A DNA stretch of 12,482 bases, taken from NCBI GenBank assembly GCA_030042795.1, contig JASHYZ010000357.1, positions 1 through 12,482 of the forward strand. The letters are read 5' to 3'. The stretch is from Terriglobia bacterium. Its GTDB lineage: Bacteria > Acidobacteriota > Terriglobia > UBA7540. Each line of letters begins with the position of its first letter. The stretch's first letter is position 1. A model generated the notes under the pieces. That model saw only the letters and a list, made by a program, of their open reading frames with translations. It had not been told where the DNA came from and did no database searches. This document shows, piece by piece, positions 12,409 through 12,482 of the stretch. The translations under genes and the position numbers were made by a program.

Positions 12409-12482
12409 TCCGAGCCCGTTCGCTTGGTCCGCTGCGAACGGTTCCTTCGCGTTGCTCAGGACCGGCTCGGAGCGCAGCGAAG
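12409..12482. repeat. REP-like palindromic repeat at the window edge
   Basis: Nested stems are visible: CCGAGCC (12410-12416) pairs with GGCTCGG (12464-12470), and CCGTTCGC (12416-12423) with GCGAACGG (12434-12441). The GTCATTCCGAGC...GCGCAGCGAAG ends resemble the element at 9247-9311, so both probably belong to one dispersed extragenic-palindrome group. It runs to the edge, so its full extent is not seen. Confidence 0.6.

Overview
The window (12,482 bp, GC-rich) most likely comes from an acidobacterium. The pointers are an 'acidobacterial duplicated orphan permease' (ADOP-type, MacB/FtsX-like), several families of dispersed palindromic intergenic repeats, and lipid A/LPS core genes showing an outer membrane. 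This assignment is inference; there is no rRNA or other phylogenetic marker.

Layout. (1) 10-2354, minus strand: waaA (Kdo transferase) followed by lpxK (lipid A 4'-kinase), overlapping by 4 nt, so one lipid A/core operon. (2) 2355-2894: a 540-bp gene-free stretch with a waaA promoter candidate, an array of 11-bp repeats and two GC-rich palindromes. (3) 2895-3362, minus: a NUDIX hydrolase of the COG4119 type; a 160-bp MITE-like element with terminal inverted repeats and a 9-bp target duplication (3392-3569) sits directly against its promoter. (4) 3693-6125, plus: the ADOP permease, convergent with the next block. (5) 6170-9125, minus: a Tat-exported two-domain multicopper oxidase followed by a CzcC/TolC-like outer membrane channel. 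(6) 9126-9580: a repeat-dense spacer. (7) 9581-12262 and upstream, minus: a CocE/NonD (S15-like) hydrolase, a low-molecular-weight tyrosine phosphatase/arsenate reductase-like protein overlapping it by 4 nt, and a probable exported Cys/His-rich small protein overlapping or abutting that.

How it fits together. waaA and lpxK are housekeeping. The block 6170-10505 reads as an envelope metal- or metalloid-stress region: a Cys/His-rich secreted protein, a Met/His-rich copper oxidase and an outer membrane efflux channel, next to an ArsC-like protein. No RND pump, P-type ATPase or metal regulator is in view, so the copper role is inferred from the oxidase. The most interesting points are the unannotated-looking Cys/His-rich ORF, the two-domain oxidase with its Met-rich tail, the MITE against the NUDIX promoter, the ArsC-like protein lacking one relay cysteine, and a signal peptide encoded in frame upstream of the only usable start codon of the CocE hydrolase (probable start anomaly or frameshift).
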